The notes below the pieces were generated by a model. That model had not been told where the DNA came from. It did not search any database and was given only the letters and a program-made list of their open reading frames with translations. Of a DNA stretch of 64,000 nucleotides, positions 1 to 11,900 are shown in pieces. The position numbers and the translations under genes were made by a program. The DNA comes from [Phialemoniopsis] sp. UDSM-2020 (lineage: Eukaryota; Ascomycota; Sordariomycetes; Thyridiales; Thyridiaceae), in contig JAEILZ010000001.1 of NCBI GenBank assembly GCA_018873225.1, forward strand, positions 4,402,001 to 4,466,000. Direction: 5' to 3'. Each line of letters begins with the position of its first letter. Position 1 is the first letter of the stretch.

Positions 1-262
1 AGTATTGTGCATTGCTAACAGGATTCCTCATTAGGATGAGACACTGGCTTTCTACGCCGGCTACACTGAGGAAGAGATCCAGCCCGTCTTTGAGCTGATG
101 GTCGACTACCTGGCTCGTCCCACCATCCACGAGGCCTTCTTCAAGAAGTATGCCAGCAAGCGTTTCCTCAAGGCTTCCATCCTCACGCGCCAGTGGGCAC
201 GCAAGCGCGCCTACGCCTTCGGCATCATCGATGTTGATCTGTCTCTGGACCAGATCTCATGA
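1..262 (+). CDS. G2/mitotic B-type cyclin, C-terminal end (partial)
   Basis: Only the last exon is in the window (35-262, stop TGA at 260-262). It is preceded by the end of an intron with a TGCTAAC branch point at about 13-19 and an acceptor AG at 33-34. The exon encodes 75 residues containing FYAGYTEEEIQPVFELM and FFKKYASKRFLKAS. This matches the C-terminal cyclin fold of fungal mitotic B-type cyclins (NimE/Cdc13/Clb group), which bind and activate the Cdk1 kinase to drive entry into mitosis. The N-terminal destruction box and the first cyclin fold lie outside the window. The family call rests on recognition of this conserved tail; which cyclin B paralogue it is cannot be decided. Confidence 0.85.
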
Positions 263-1183
263 TCGGCTTCTTCGGATCCCTTCGTCTTGAACTGTACCCC
301 TGGATAATTCGTATATCTGGTTGGATGGGTATGCACATTCACGAGACCTTATGACTATAGAACTGGACCTTCACCTAAATCACCGCATCCACTATCAATC
401 CCGCCTTTCAGCCTCTCCATTCAACCCTCGCAAGATACCTCCGCAACAAACTTCTACCAACATATTCAGCGCATACCACACCCATTGGTCGGTGTGATGT
501 TTATGCAACCGCGCTGCTTCTGAACTCCAGGTCCGTCTTGGATCTGATAGGTGATCAGTCAACATCTCTTTGGTTTTCTGCTTGGTCTGTCTTTCATCGC
601 GGTGGCGCATGGCGTTTAATCGGCGTTTGGCGCGAAGATCACTTGGTCACCTCTGGCTTGGGACACTTTCGCGATGATCAAAACATCTCGACCTCGAAGC
701 AGGCCCTTCACTACTTGCTTTTTGCTTTCCACAAATCTGGCAGACACCCTGCCCGGAACCTCGCAGAGTATGACAAGTCTCTGACTGTCGTATTTGCGAA
801 TTCTGTAATCCATGGTTTTGGCAAACGGCGCGAGAAAAGGAGAAAAACATGGCGGGCATTGGACTGATGTCGAGTGAACGGGGTTCACAGATTACATGGA
901 AGGATTATTGTTTGTTTTCATATTGGCATGCGTTTATGTGTGTTTGGCACAAGGATGGGAGACCTGGGAGTGGACACAGACGTGCACGCACACACATATC
1001 ATGATGGAGTATCGACCAAGGCTTGTACATACCTATTTCTTGTTGGTGTTACTGCTGGCCTGGGGGCGAATTATTTGGTCTCTTTTTCGGGGCATTGGCA
1101 GGAATGAGAACATTGCATTGCATTCATATGACCTATCTGCTTCTCCCACATGCTGTGAAGGCTGTATGGCCCGTCTCTCCATA
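263..1183. other. Intergenic, 3' flanks of two convergent genes
   Basis: This 921-base stretch lies between the stop of the cyclin gene and the stop of the minus-strand gene that follows. Short overlapping open frames occur on both strands without splice-supported structure. I see no RNA gene or strong terminator. Confidence 0.5.
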
Positions 1184-1972
1184 TCAGGATCGGGTGTGAG
1201 TTTGACTGTCTTGGTGTTTTTGAGCCTCTGTTTCGTCATCTGGGCCTTGGACTCGTGCAGTTCTGTCCTTGACCCCATCGTCGCCACTGATTTCCGCCAT
1301 GATATCTGTGTCTTCTTCATATCTACCCTTGAGGTCTTTGTCTTGCTGATTTACAGGAGCTTGGCCACTCAGTCCCTCTGCCTCGTTCAGCAAAGTCTCT
1401 GTGGCTGCTGTTTTATTGTCTCCAGACTCTTCTTGGCCCAAAGTGTTGCTTACCAGAGCTTGTTCTTGTTGTCTGGCGGCAGTCGAGCCACTCTCACTGT
1501 CGTGGGTTGCTTGGGAGTCAATCATGAGACTGGTGTCTTGTTGTTCTTGCTCCTCTTCCTGAACATTCTCAGTAGGAGTTTTCTCCTGCTTGTCCTCCTC
1601 CTGCTTGCCCTCCTCCTGCGTGTCCTCCCCCTGCTCGACTTTCTCTGCGTTTTTGGCTAGTCCTTCACTCTCCAGTACTTGATATTGTTTCTTACTCCGC
1701 GTCTGTCCTCCTCTCGGGACGAACAGCAATTCAAGCCAACCACGGCTTCTCTGCTCATTAGATTCCGACGGAGACTGGGTGGGGCTTTGTGCAGCTTCTT
1801 TTGGAGCAATCTTTGACTTCTCTCTATCTCTTGTGCGCTTGGCTCTTGCATGTGCCATTGAGAGGTAGGCAGACCATGTTGGACGAGGTCCTCTGCCGCC
1901 GGTGAGGTACCAGAGATCCAGAGGAACAGGAGAGTCTGGCTCTGCAGATGGGGGCTCCTGCTTCTGGCTCAT
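1184..1972 (-). CDS. Hypothetical acidic low-complexity protein
   Basis: This is a single open frame of 262 codons if started at the Met of MSQKQEPP (ATG at 1970-1972). The frame stays open upstream to 2119, but the upstream stretch does not look coding. The N-terminal third is basic and contains a possible conserved core, LDLWYLTGGRGPRPTW, at about residues 22-37. The C-terminal two thirds is Glu/Gln/Lys-rich, with short imperfect repeats of the EEGKQEEDKQE type at about residues 130-150, and is predicted to be disordered. I do not recognise a family, signal peptide or membrane segment. The opposite strand is open over part of the same DNA because of the biased composition. The existence of the gene is likely; no function can be assigned. 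Confidence 0.6.
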   Translation of the reverse strand: MSQKQEPPSAEPDSPVPLDLWYLTGGRGPRPTWSAYLSMAHARAKRTRDREKSKIAPKEAAQSPTQSPSESNEQRSRGWLELLFVPRGGQTRSKKQYQVLESEGLAKNAEKVEQGEDTQEEGKQEEDKQEKTPTENVQEEEQEQQDTSLMIDSQATHDSESGSTAARQQEQALVSNTLGQEESGDNKTAATETLLNEAEGLSGQAPVNQQDKDLKGRYEEDTDIMAEISGDDGVKDRTARVQGPDDETEAQKHQDSQTHTRS

Positions 1973-2426
1973 TGTTGTTTGGAAAAGGCTGAAACTAGGA
2001 ACAATAGAAATGATACGTGCAAGTTCATGGAGAGTGCAATACAGAGTCTTGTTTGTATTTATTGCTCTAGCAAGTTGAGCTTCCAAGGGTGACACATCTG
2101 ACGTGACAAGCACATACATGTCGGGTTATTAAAGTACAGGGCGACTCATTCATTTCCATAATCTCCCGAGTCCAGCAAGTGTCATTTGCACACTGTCAGA
2201 AATACAGTAGCCATGACTGTTCCTATGCAGTGACAAGCCAATACACCTGTGTGTCAATGTAGATGCCAACCTTCCGCAACTCAACATCCCGATTTCCTGT
2301 GCGACCATTCCCTCACAGTCATCCAATCAAACATCCAACACTTCGTTGTCGTCCTCAACTCCAGGACATGTAGTCCACAAGATCCAGAAGGGGGAAAAAG
2401 AGGTACTTCCAATGCAACCGACCACC
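1973..2426. other. Intergenic between two minus-strand genes
   Basis: This stretch of about 450 bases should hold the promoter and leader of the gene at 1184-1972 and the 3' flank of the gene at 2427-3437. No specific motif stands out. Confidence 0.4.
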
Positions 2427-3437
2427 TTAACCTCTGAGCATCATGCGGCTGCCAAAATAATACTCGTCAATCTCCTCATCCACCTCGTTGGGTTCTGCCA
2501 GGAGCTCATAGTCACCCAAGCCCTCCCTGTCATGCGCGTGCCTGCCGTTCTTTCCACGAATCTTTCTCACGCCGCGTCTAGCGGCCTTTGCCATGCCTGA
2601 GACGCGGTCCCTGAAGCCTGGGAAGGGGTTTCGCGAGCCTGACACCGTGGAGACGACATCCCAGGAGGATGCGATGGAGGCGGTGTCCTCCTCGGGTGGG
2701 GGAGGGATGTGTCGGATCTTGCGGGTCTCTGTAGGCAAAGGGCTCTCTGAGTTGGGGTGGGAGAGCACTGGGACGGGTTGTAGTTCAGGCTCAGTAGCAG
2801 AGCTTGGTGTTTTGTCGTTGACGGAAGCAGTGTTTTGTTGGTGTAGAGGCCACGAGATCCTCCACTGGCCCGATTCGAGCTGCGCGCATTCAACATCGTC
2901 GAAATCAAGGTTGTCTGGTAGTGGACCCTCGTAGCATTGGTCAAGCGCCTCAAGGTCGTTTAGAGATGGTGAGAGGTCCGGGTTGATGTCATCACTATCC
3001 TCTTCCTCGATGGTTCTCAGCTTCTGATAATCTGAGTTTGAAGACTTTCGGGAAAAGGAGAGCCTTCGCTGAAGTCGCTTCCAAGCTGGCCGCTTGGTTC
3101 CCTTGGTGCTGTCTTGATCATCGCCGGCCCCGAAATGGATGTCGGAGAGTCGTGATCTTGTCTGGTCCGCCCTCTTGTCCTGGGTCTGGACCAGCATGCC
3201 CGAGCTTTCCGTCATGGGCTGTGACGATACCCGTCCGACCAAGCCCACAGACTGACCATTTTCGGCAGAGTCAACCTTTCTTGTCTGAGTGGTGTTTTTC
3301 GCAGGGCGAGGGGCGGTAGTGGCTTTCTCAGCTTCAGGAGTCGTTCGGTTGCTGTGGTCAAGTGCGTTCATCGTCGCATACGTTGACGCAGTGTCGACCA
3401 TAAGACAGTACTCTGAGTAAGGGCCGAGGTAAGGCAT
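2427..3437 (-). CDS. Hypothetical protein, 336 aa
   Basis: This is a single-exon frame starting MPYLGPYSEYCLMVD and ending at the stop at 2427-2429. It is Ser/Thr/Asp-rich and largely disordered. It has a basic patch (RLQRRLSFSRKSS, about residues 121-133) and an acidic stretch (TIEEEDSDDINPD). The more ordered C-terminus combines NPFPGFRDRVSGMAKAARRG with an acidic tail ending EEIDEYYFGSRMM. The ordered ends suggest short conserved binding segments. No catalytic motif, signal peptide or membrane helix is visible. It sits head-to-tail with the neighbouring minus-strand gene. On the coding strand the DNA upstream of the start (about 3440-3720) is pyrimidine-rich, as is usual for fungal leaders and promoters, which supports the chosen start. 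Family unknown. Confidence 0.65.
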   Translation of the reverse strand: MPYLGPYSEYCLMVDTASTYATMNALDHSNRTTPEAEKATTAPRPAKNTTQTRKVDSAENGQSVGLVGRVSSQPMTESSGMLVQTQDKRADQTRSRLSDIHFGAGDDQDSTKGTKRPAWKRLQRRLSFSRKSSNSDYQKLRTIEEEDSDDINPDLSPSLNDLEALDQCYEGPLPDNLDFDDVECAQLESGQWRISWPLHQQNTASVNDKTPSSATEPELQPVPVLSHPNSESPLPTETRKIRHIPPPPEEDTASIASSWDVVSTVSGSRNPFPGFRDRVSGMAKAARRGVRKIRGKNGRHAHDREGLGDYELLAEPNEVDEEIDEYYFGSRMMLRG

Positions 3438-5527
3438 ACTGAGAGGTTTGTGATGTTGACAAGAAGTAAGATGAGATGTGCGTTCAGATCAAGACAAGAA
3501 GCGTGAGAAGGCAAGGAGACTCTTTCTCAGGAGAAAAGGAAGAAGGTGAAGTAGTGAACACTGAAGAATAAAGGAGAAGACCAGTGCTTGCTTTCAGTGG
3601 GAGAGATCAAGAACGAGTAACAGGGTGAGATTCACCAGAGGTGTTGTTCTGGCTGTTGTCACTGGTGACAAAGTGAAGTAGAGGCGACGCGGTCGTGGAG
3701 GTGGAGAAGAGGTGAAGTGACAGTTTGATTGTCAGGGGATTCAAAAGAAAAAAATTCGAGGGAGGACAGGATGATTCGCAGGTCCAATAACCGCCTTCTG
3801 GTCTGTATGTACCTGATCATTGAAAGTGAACTCACTTTGCTCGTACCTTGCCGTCAGACTCTCTCAGTGGTCCCAAGTAGTAGTGATTCAGTCGCAGTTG
3901 AGCAACTCACATGCTCACATTGACCGTTTCGACACATACGATTGTAGTGGAAGTAAACAAAAGGCTCTTTAACTTTCAGAAAGTCTATATATGTGAAGAC
4001 AAGGCAAGCTGGCTGACTGGTGAAGGTGAGATGTTGACCCCTGAGCCCATATACCACCACCTTTGCTACATGGTGACTGGTGCCATGACTGAGTCTGTGT
4101 CACGATAAATAGTTGTGATTTGGTATTGCTATGTATTCACTACATCTGTAGTCGAGTCACAAAGCAATCATGTCTCGTGGAGTAGTAAAAGATGGACAGC
4201 GGAAAACAATCAAAGGAAGGGAATAGCACACAAAGCATTGTACATTCTCGGGGATTTTGCAAACAAACAGAAGACCCTTTTGTCTTGTTAGGATATGTAA
4301 GGAAAGGGTCTCTTCAAGGTCGGATAGATCATGGCCTTCCTTATCGGTTCAAGTGCAAGTCCAGCCTTGTTGCTTGTCTCTAAGATCGGATATCTTGGAG
4401 GCAGACAGTCCTTATCCAAGCCCTCATTCACCTTGACTATTGTCGGCTCAAAGCCTCTCCCACTAAACTTTTGTCCTACATTACGTAGGTCATCTCATTG
4501 GCCCTTAAGCTGATAGTTCAGACGACCCGGCCTGAGCAGTTAAACAATATTCTTTGCCGTGAGAGGACTCTGTAGCTAAGCTGCCCAGCACGAAACGGGT
4601 GTCCAAGTAGATTGACCGTGATCAGTACCGAAGTCAAGTAACCCACCATGGCTGTACATGCAGTCGGTATAAGTGGGCATGTCTTGCTCGCCGCACGGAA
4701 GGGATGTCTAGTCTGAGACAGCAGGCTGGCCCTGCATGGATACACACGGCCCATGGTCTGCATCATCATGGAATAAAGAAGCAATACTTGATTGAGTTGT
4801 TGAAGAAAAGGCAAAGAAAAAGCAAGACACTGCATTCGTTCTGTAAGGTTGCAGATATGTGAGTGTCAGTGTACTTGCAAGATGTCACGAGAAGGGTAAA
4901 TTGGCGCAGGAGTTTGTGATAATCATCACCAGCTGTAAAGCTAGTATTTTCAATTTTTGAGTTCTTTTGAAAAAGATCCTCCGAATCACACAAAGGCTAC
5001 CGAAGTTTTATCTGTCTTTCATCGCTAGTAGATATTGTCGTAAAACCGCAAAAAAGTCTGTCCGCCGTCAAAGAGGTCTCTCTCTCGTGTATCAATCCAA
5101 GCAACGCCCCTGATAGCGCCGTTTGTATCCCGTATTCAAGCAAGCCAGTTCCCATGCCCCATGCGAGGACAAGTGTGTATAAATCTCCGTGTGGTAGAAA
5201 AGTGGTATAGTAAAAGAAGAAGGATGTTCTTTTCTTTTGCCCCACGGAGAAGCACAGCCCATCCCAAGTCATCCCAATTCGACTTGATGTCGAGCATATC
5301 GTCGTTCCAGCTGCTTCCTCCAGAGCGCATTGGGTCGTATAAGTGGTAAGGCCAAGTCGGCCCCCCAAAAGGGTGATGAAAAATGCGGCCAGCCACAACA
5401 AAAGTTTTTAGACCGGACCAAAAGGGGCGATATAATCGCCAATTAAGAAAGTTGTAGAGAAAAGGGTATAAGAAGAGGTGGCTCCAGAGCAGCAGTGGGT
5501 GGTAGAGGGTCGAATGGTGCACCCTTC
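3438..5527. other. Intergenic, no supported gene
   Basis: About 2.1 kb with only short frames (under about 135 codons) lacking convincing splice sites or recognisable domains. The first 280 bases are purine-rich on the plus strand, which fits a promoter or leader for the minus-strand gene at 2427-3437. The rest may be the 3' flank of the small gene at 5528-5818. Confidence 0.45.
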
Positions 5528-5818
5528 TTAGAAGGAGCTCATACGCTCCTCGACGCTGCCCCAGTAGACAATGGGCCGGGGCTCGAGGATGTTGAGCTCG
5601 CTGCCAAAGCTCTTGCGCTCCTCCTCGAGGTCGACAATGGACGGCTGGCGGAAGACGATGCTGTTGATGGTGCTGGCGGGGGACATGTTGGCCGACGAGA
5701 AGGAGTGGCGGGAGCTGTTGCTCGACCGGGAAGAGGCCGACGAGGAGCGGCGGAAAGACGTGCGGAGCTTGGTGGCCGAGAGACGAGCCCTGATGATGTG
5801 GAAGCGAGACGACTGCAT
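5528..5818 (-). CDS. Small basic protein with a conserved-looking C-terminal motif
   Basis: This is a 96-residue frame starting MQSSRFHIIRARLSATKL. The first 45 residues are rich in Arg and Ser with almost no acidic residue, resembling a mitochondrial presequence or a disordered basic tail. Residues 46-94 change character: an acidic SIVDLEEERKSFGSELN stretch followed by PRPIVYWGSVEERM near the end. The sharp contrast and the aromatic motif argue for a real protein, although the GC-rich DNA leaves other frames open too. No family is recognised and the function is unknown. The nearest neighbours are more than 2 kb away on both sides. Confidence 0.55.
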   Translation of the reverse strand: MQSSRFHIIRARLSATKLRTSFRRSSSASSRSSNSSRHSFSSANMSPASTINSIVFRQPSIVDLEEERKSFGSELNILEPRPIVYWGSVEERMSSF

Positions 5819-8800
5819 TTTGGCGGTGGTGTTATCGAGTAGTAGAGATAGAAAGAGGGTATCGAGTTATTAAGATGGTGGTATTGTTTGAGAGAGAGTT
5901 GGATAGGTAGATAGCAGCAAGACAGGCTCAGCCTTTGTATATTGGTGAAGGAGGGAAGCGAACGAATTGAAGTGAAGAGGTTGTGGTTTAATGAAAGGAC
6001 GATCCTCTGTTCATTGAGATGGACACACAAGGATTGATGATCTTCTTGGGTCTGGTTCGACTAACACACCGGGTGATTCGAGGCGCAGCTCGTTGTGGGA
6101 GGAGGAGGAGGTGGTTCAAGACTGGACGAGAGCAAAGCCTGGTTCTCTTAAGGAAAGTAGAGGGAACCTAGAAGGCATTGATGCGTTCCTGCTTTAAGTA
6201 ATATATGAAGAAAGGGCCCCAAGGCCAAGGGGACGAGAGAGACCGAGGAGCAGCATCTCCAGGCGATACGGATGAGGATGAGTGGGTCAGTCGGTCCCTT
6301 GGGATGCACGCATGCATTGCTTGGGGTGAGAGGGTCGGGGCTACGGGGGTGTGTATGTGTGGATGTGTGTGGGCATGGGGAGGGGTGAGGATCGAGACAA
6401 GGGGGGAGGTTACCGAAAAGGGTAAGCAGCAGGCGTTGACTAAGAAGCCGGACTGCTTCCTCTGGCATGCGGTCTCATAGTCGAGGCAACCCCGAAAATA
6501 GACTCGCTGGCCAGGCACTGATAGAATGATGGAAACAGTGGCACTATCTGCAGGTATCGACATTAAACGTGCGCAATAGTGTTGCAGAAGAGAGATGAGA
6601 GACCGAGTAGGTAGTAGTAGCCAGGGGGTTTGTCATGTCAAGTCTGTGTGTACTCCGTATGTGATGGCGCACTGCTTCATGCCTGAGCCACCCTCCGCAC
6701 CAGGGAGACATCAATGCGATCATCAGGAGCCCCAGTGCCACTGCTACTAACCTCGAACCGATTCAATGCAGAATCTCTTCTTGGCCTGGCTGTGCAGCTC
6801 AACAAGAAGAGGCAAAGGGCGAGAGGGAGAGAGAGAAACAAGCTCGTGGAGAATCCGATTCGACGCCGCCAGTGTGCGTGTCTCATGACGAATCTGTCAC
6901 TACTGTGAGGACCTACTAGACCTGCACCGCCCGGCTCGATCGTCAGCCAGTATCAAAGAAAGGGCCCAAGAGTGCAGATTTCGCTTCAAAGCCAGCATCG
7001 CACGCACATGCCTAGGCCGGGTCTGAATGTTTTGGCCATGCAGGACGCCCCCGGACGACGATGGCTCCCGTTTAGGTGATGAAACAAGTGAGAAGGGTTT
7101 ATCAACGACGTACACCGCAGCAATAGCAGTAAGCCTTGTTTACGGAGTAGCTGAGGCCCATAATCCGCCACCGCTTCTTTGATTTTTGCAGCAGACACAG
7201 CACACACAGCGAACAGTGCCCAAAAGCTGCATTGTATCAGGCTTGTTGCAGAAGAAGGCAGGGTGCTTCGCAAAGGGACTGGGGGCGTGGGAGAATCAGC
7301 CAGGATGGGTGAACGACGTGTGTGATCGCCGTCGTGGGTGAGCCTGTCTGGCTTGTCTGGGACCTGAAGAATGCGAGAGATGGACGGTCCGTCGCACCAC
7401 TTGGGGCGGCCAAGGATGGGTCCCAGAGATCAGAGACGAGATCATGAGGGGGCAAGACTGACAGGGCCTACCCCTGAAACTGTCACTCTTTTTTGGCTGG
7501 GCGAGCTGGGCCAGGGGGGGGTGGGCACGGCTTGTTTCAGGGCGCTGTTCGCCTCCAGGGCTCCCCGATCTTTTCTCTGACACACGCTTCAGACCATTTG
7601 TTGCTGCTGGCTGGGCAGAAAAAGACGGCAAAACCTGCTTTTTGTTTTTCTGAAGCAGTCTGGAGTCGAACTGTGTGATTGAGATGATATCGATGCTATT
7701 CCTTAGGTCTAAATGCAGTAACGAAGTATCGTTCAATCAGTACGAGCACGTTCTCAATCGAGAGTAGCCCACAAAATCACCAACAATGGCCGCCGTAAAA
7801 CTGCTAAAGCCAGCCGGCGCCGGGAAGACCCACCGATCTGCCGCGTACCTGCATCCACAAGACCAACCAACCAACCCATTTGGATCTTCCATTATTAGTG
7901 CTTTAGGACCGTCATCCATCCATCCAGTCCAGCCCTGGGTTCAGAGGGAGTTGAGGGAGGGGAAAGGCAATACCGACTTCAAATTAATGAGCCAGCCCTT
8001 ACGAGCCTGTTTCGACTGCTTTACCATTGATATTGGATTCCAGAGCCTGATAATATATCACCAGCTCATTAACCACAGGCCGCCGGAGCATTGTACCACA
8101 TGACTTCCTTCTCCTGGTCTTCCAGAACCCCAGGAGGCACATACATGGATCATACAACGTAGACACATCTCCTTAGGATCAGCGGCCGGGCATGAAAATG
8201 CAATCTCCCCGTACCAACACTGCCTACAACCCGGGCAGTGCTATCTTGCCCTGTTCAGACTGCGTGTCGTGCGCAAATGTAGAGGTTATCCCACTACGTA
8301 AAGAAAGACAGACAAAACAGTTGTCATTCGCAATGCAGTCCGAACAGAAATAGATCCTGGAAACTGCTCCATACCCTCCGTCCCCACGTAGGAAGTGAAG
8401 CTGCGATGTCACCATGTCAACCCCAATGCTCGTCTTATCTCATGCCGACTAACAACTGCCGGGAGGGACAGCCAAGAGGATCAAACCCATGATCGGCCGC
8501 GACTCCCGAAGGGCCTTTCTGCTGGCGGTCATATCGAACGATTTAAGGGCAGTAGGCAGGTATATGAACCAAGAAGATGGACCGGCACACTCAGCTCATT
8601 ACCTGGCTTGTTGAAACATTGCAACTCCGTAGATTTCTATCGTAAGGGTATGATTAGCAGCCTCTGCCAAAGAAGCTGGTTCTCTCTATCTGGGTATGAC
8701 TTTTGTTGGCTTTTTTGTATCGTCATCAAAATAGTTTCTTCAAACTCCAAAATAACGCCTTCGCCTTCCAGATGGCTGAGCAAAAACAAGAAAAACCAGA

Positions 8801-8956
8801 TGTGAAGAGCCGTTGCAAACAGTGTACATAGTAGACAAGCAGGAGTGTGAACCTCCGTATCTCCTCCCCTCTCCAACCTCCATTCAAACCTTTCGTTCAT
8901 TATCGTACTTCATTAGAAAAAATCCACCATCGTAGCAGTATACCCTCTCATCGTCA
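5819..8956. other. Long intergenic region, no supported gene
   Basis: About 3.1 kb containing only scattered short frames in all six phases. A GT-rich stretch occurs around 6347-6390. I found no domain-bearing translation, RNA gene or repeat element. Part of it should serve as the promoter of the 5528-5818 gene and the 3' flank of cch1. Confidence 0.45.
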
Positions 8957-11900
8957 TCACTGATAAGCGCCCCTGCTTCTCCTCATGGTAGCGCTGCGCC
9001 TGATACTCTCCACCCAGACGCTGTCGTCGAGCAGCTCCCGCACCTGGGCAGGACTAACCGCGCTTCCCCGGCGACTGCTGTGCGCGCTGCCGGGCTGGCT
9101 GCCGGGCCGACTGCCGGCCCCGCCTTCTTGTAGCTCAAAGCTATACGCGCTCGAGTTATGATGATGATGACCGCCGCCGGCGCCCGTAGGTGTCGTCGGC
9201 GATCCACCGGCGGCAGCCGCCCCAGAATGTGGCATGCTGAGCGGGTGCTCGTAGGGGAACTGCTGGAAGCTGATGTCCTCGCTGGCCCCCGACCACGACC
9301 GGTGGTGCTGGTGCCTGTGCGCGTCGTCGGCCGACAGGAACGTGGAGGGGGTGCGCGAGGGCGGCGGCTGCGTGAAACGGTTGGCAAAGGCCTGGGCGGC
9401 CTGGGCGGCGCGCTCGTCCTCGTCGTCGACAAAGATGTCCGGCACGTCGAGGCGCGGGACGGCCGTCATACGGGCCGACCGCTTGAGCTCCATGTGGCGC
9501 TTGAACTTCCTTGACCAGTAGCTTTGAGAGGAGACGATTTGTCAGCAATTGCTGGAGAAGTAACTAGATTACAAAGTGGACGTGACTTACAGAGTGTCAA
9601 AGAAGCCGAGGACGATCCGGCGGCGGACTTCCTCCTCGACTCGCTGCAGTCTTGCTCGTCGTCGTAGGAACTCATCAAGCCTATGGCCTCGGTTAGTCAA
9701 GTGGCTTTTGAAAGCATGCGCGGGGGAAACCTACTTCAAGCTCTTGCTATCGCTGATGATGTTGTAGTGAGCAAGGATCATGAGCACTGTAGTAAACGCA
9801 ATACCACGGTCCGGGTCCGCCGAGACCATAACTTCCTCGTAGAAGATGTTGTACCGACGGCGTCTTTCTCGTATCTTTTCAATGTCAAGGTTCCGTAGCC
9901 TGTCGTTCAGCCTCTGTAGGTCTACTTCCGCGAGCGCGCTCTTGGAGGCGATTGATGCATGCCTTGCCTGATGCATGTCTGGGCCGTTCCTCACATCATC
10001 GAGGATCGCACCGACAGTATCCTCGGGGTCGTAGATGCGCATCTGGAAGACACCAGATAGCTCTCCGAGTAAGCGTGGAAAGGCTTCCTTGCTGATGTAC
10101 CCAGTACCGGCAGGGTCGACACTACGCCATGCCTCCTTGAAGCGACGGATCTCGTCGCGGTCTACCTCTGCCAGGCCGCTGGACCGCTGATACACATACG
10201 AGAAACTCTCGTAGATGAGCGAGACGAACAGATTGACAAAAATGTACATGCTGATGATGTTCCACAGAATGAACAGCACTCGAGCCCAGGCGGCACTACC
10301 ACAATCGCTCTCGAAGAAGGTGGTCTCCTCGACGCAGAGCGGCGGCTCAATCGTGGCATAGTCCTCCATGACTGCATTCCAGCCCTCACCTAGACTCATC
10401 CGGAAGAGAAGGATCAGTGCGTTGGGGACAGTTCGGAAATTGATGTTGTTGTTCTCGTTCTCGGCAAAACGAGTCAAGCTGAACGCCTGGGTCATGGCGA
10501 TGGCGAAGACGAGGTAGAAGACTAGCCAAGTGGCAAGGAGGTTGACAATGCTCGTAAGACTGGCTGCTGCTGTTTTGAAGAGCTGGTCAAGAGCGTCGTT
10601 GCGTGGGATCAAAAGAAGCACGATGGCGACGAGGAAAAACTTGTGCAGTTGAGCGAATGTCTCCCTTTGCCGGTCCACGAGGAACATGATGGTTGTCACA
10701 AATGTTCCCGCGACTGCCGCTAGAGAGAACAGGTCCCAAGCACTTCGCCGGAACCGGGTCCAGCCCAAGCCGAAGATCCTGATAGTGATATTGATCATAT
10801 AGATCAAGGTGAAAAGGAAGAACAGGTAGTCTCTCACATCACTCCACCATGTTGGTTCGGTGGAGAATTCGAGAAGCAAAAGGACTAGGTGGAGGCCCAA
10901 TATACCAGTGATGGTCAGGTACCACTTGCCGCGTTTCTCAATGGCACGTTTGTGACACCACTTCTTCCACTTGTTCTTGGTGTCATCGTACGAACTCTTG
11001 GACGGGGAAATCTGGCGTAGCAGTTTGCGCAACTCGAGCCACGACCGCTGTTCAGCAGTCAGGAAGGCAACACCTGTCTGTTCCGTGTAATTGCGCATAA
11101 ACACGGAGATGAACAAGGTGAGAACGAAGACGGTGGCCAAGAGGTTGAAGACAACAAAGAACATGGCATTGCCTTGGGCCACACCGAATTCGGGCTGCGT
11201 ACCACGACCTGTGATAGCCTGGGCGGCGAAGGACACATCAGTCCAGCCTTCCTGACTGACAATCTGGTAAAGAATGAAGAGGGATTCGCCAAAGTCATCG
11301 AAACTGAAGAAATCGTTTGCAGCGGCGCGGGGAGCGAGCAGGGGCCAGTCGCTATTGTACGGCGTGCTTTGATATTCGCCAAAACAATCTGTCAAGTTGA
11401 CGATGCCGTCACCGTCGTTGCATTGTACCATCTTTCCATTGAATAAATTTAGCCCGTAGATGGCGAACGGAATCAGCAACGAGATAGACACGAAGGCGGC
11501 GCTCACTATCTTCCAGCCTCCCACAATGATCAACATGTGGAAGGTTTCCCGGGCACTGTCGCTGACATTGAGGAGCCTCAGAGCTCTCAGTGCTTTGAAA
11601 GCGCCCACGGCTCTGGAAACGGCACCATCGTTGGCGAAGAGCGTGAATACGTTGATCCAGAGAGTAATGAGCACAACGGCGTCAATGATGCCCCAGGAAC
11701 TCCGGAAGTAAGCATTTGGAGTCCAGAAGAAGCCGTCGGCAATAACTTTGATAATGGCTTCGCTTGTGAACACAATCGCAAATGCCATGTCAGTCCAGAC
11801 GAACCAGTTGTGGAACCCAAACTTGTGGCCATTATCAAAGTACTCCTTCTGATATAAGGGCGTTGTGACGCACGCGAGAACGACCATTACCACGATGGTA

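Noticed and set aside
896..1660. 254-codon plus-strand frame with Leu/Val-rich, membrane-like sequence
   Set aside because: It lies mostly antisense to the Glu/Gln-rich gene at 1184-1972. Acidic codons (GAG, GAA) read as CTC and TTC on the other strand, so the hydrophobic appearance is an artefact.
8466..8500. Possible tRNA T-arm-like sequence (GGATCAAACC on the plus strand)
   Set aside because: The flanking bases do not form a five-pair T stem or acceptor stem, and no A box lies at the right distance.
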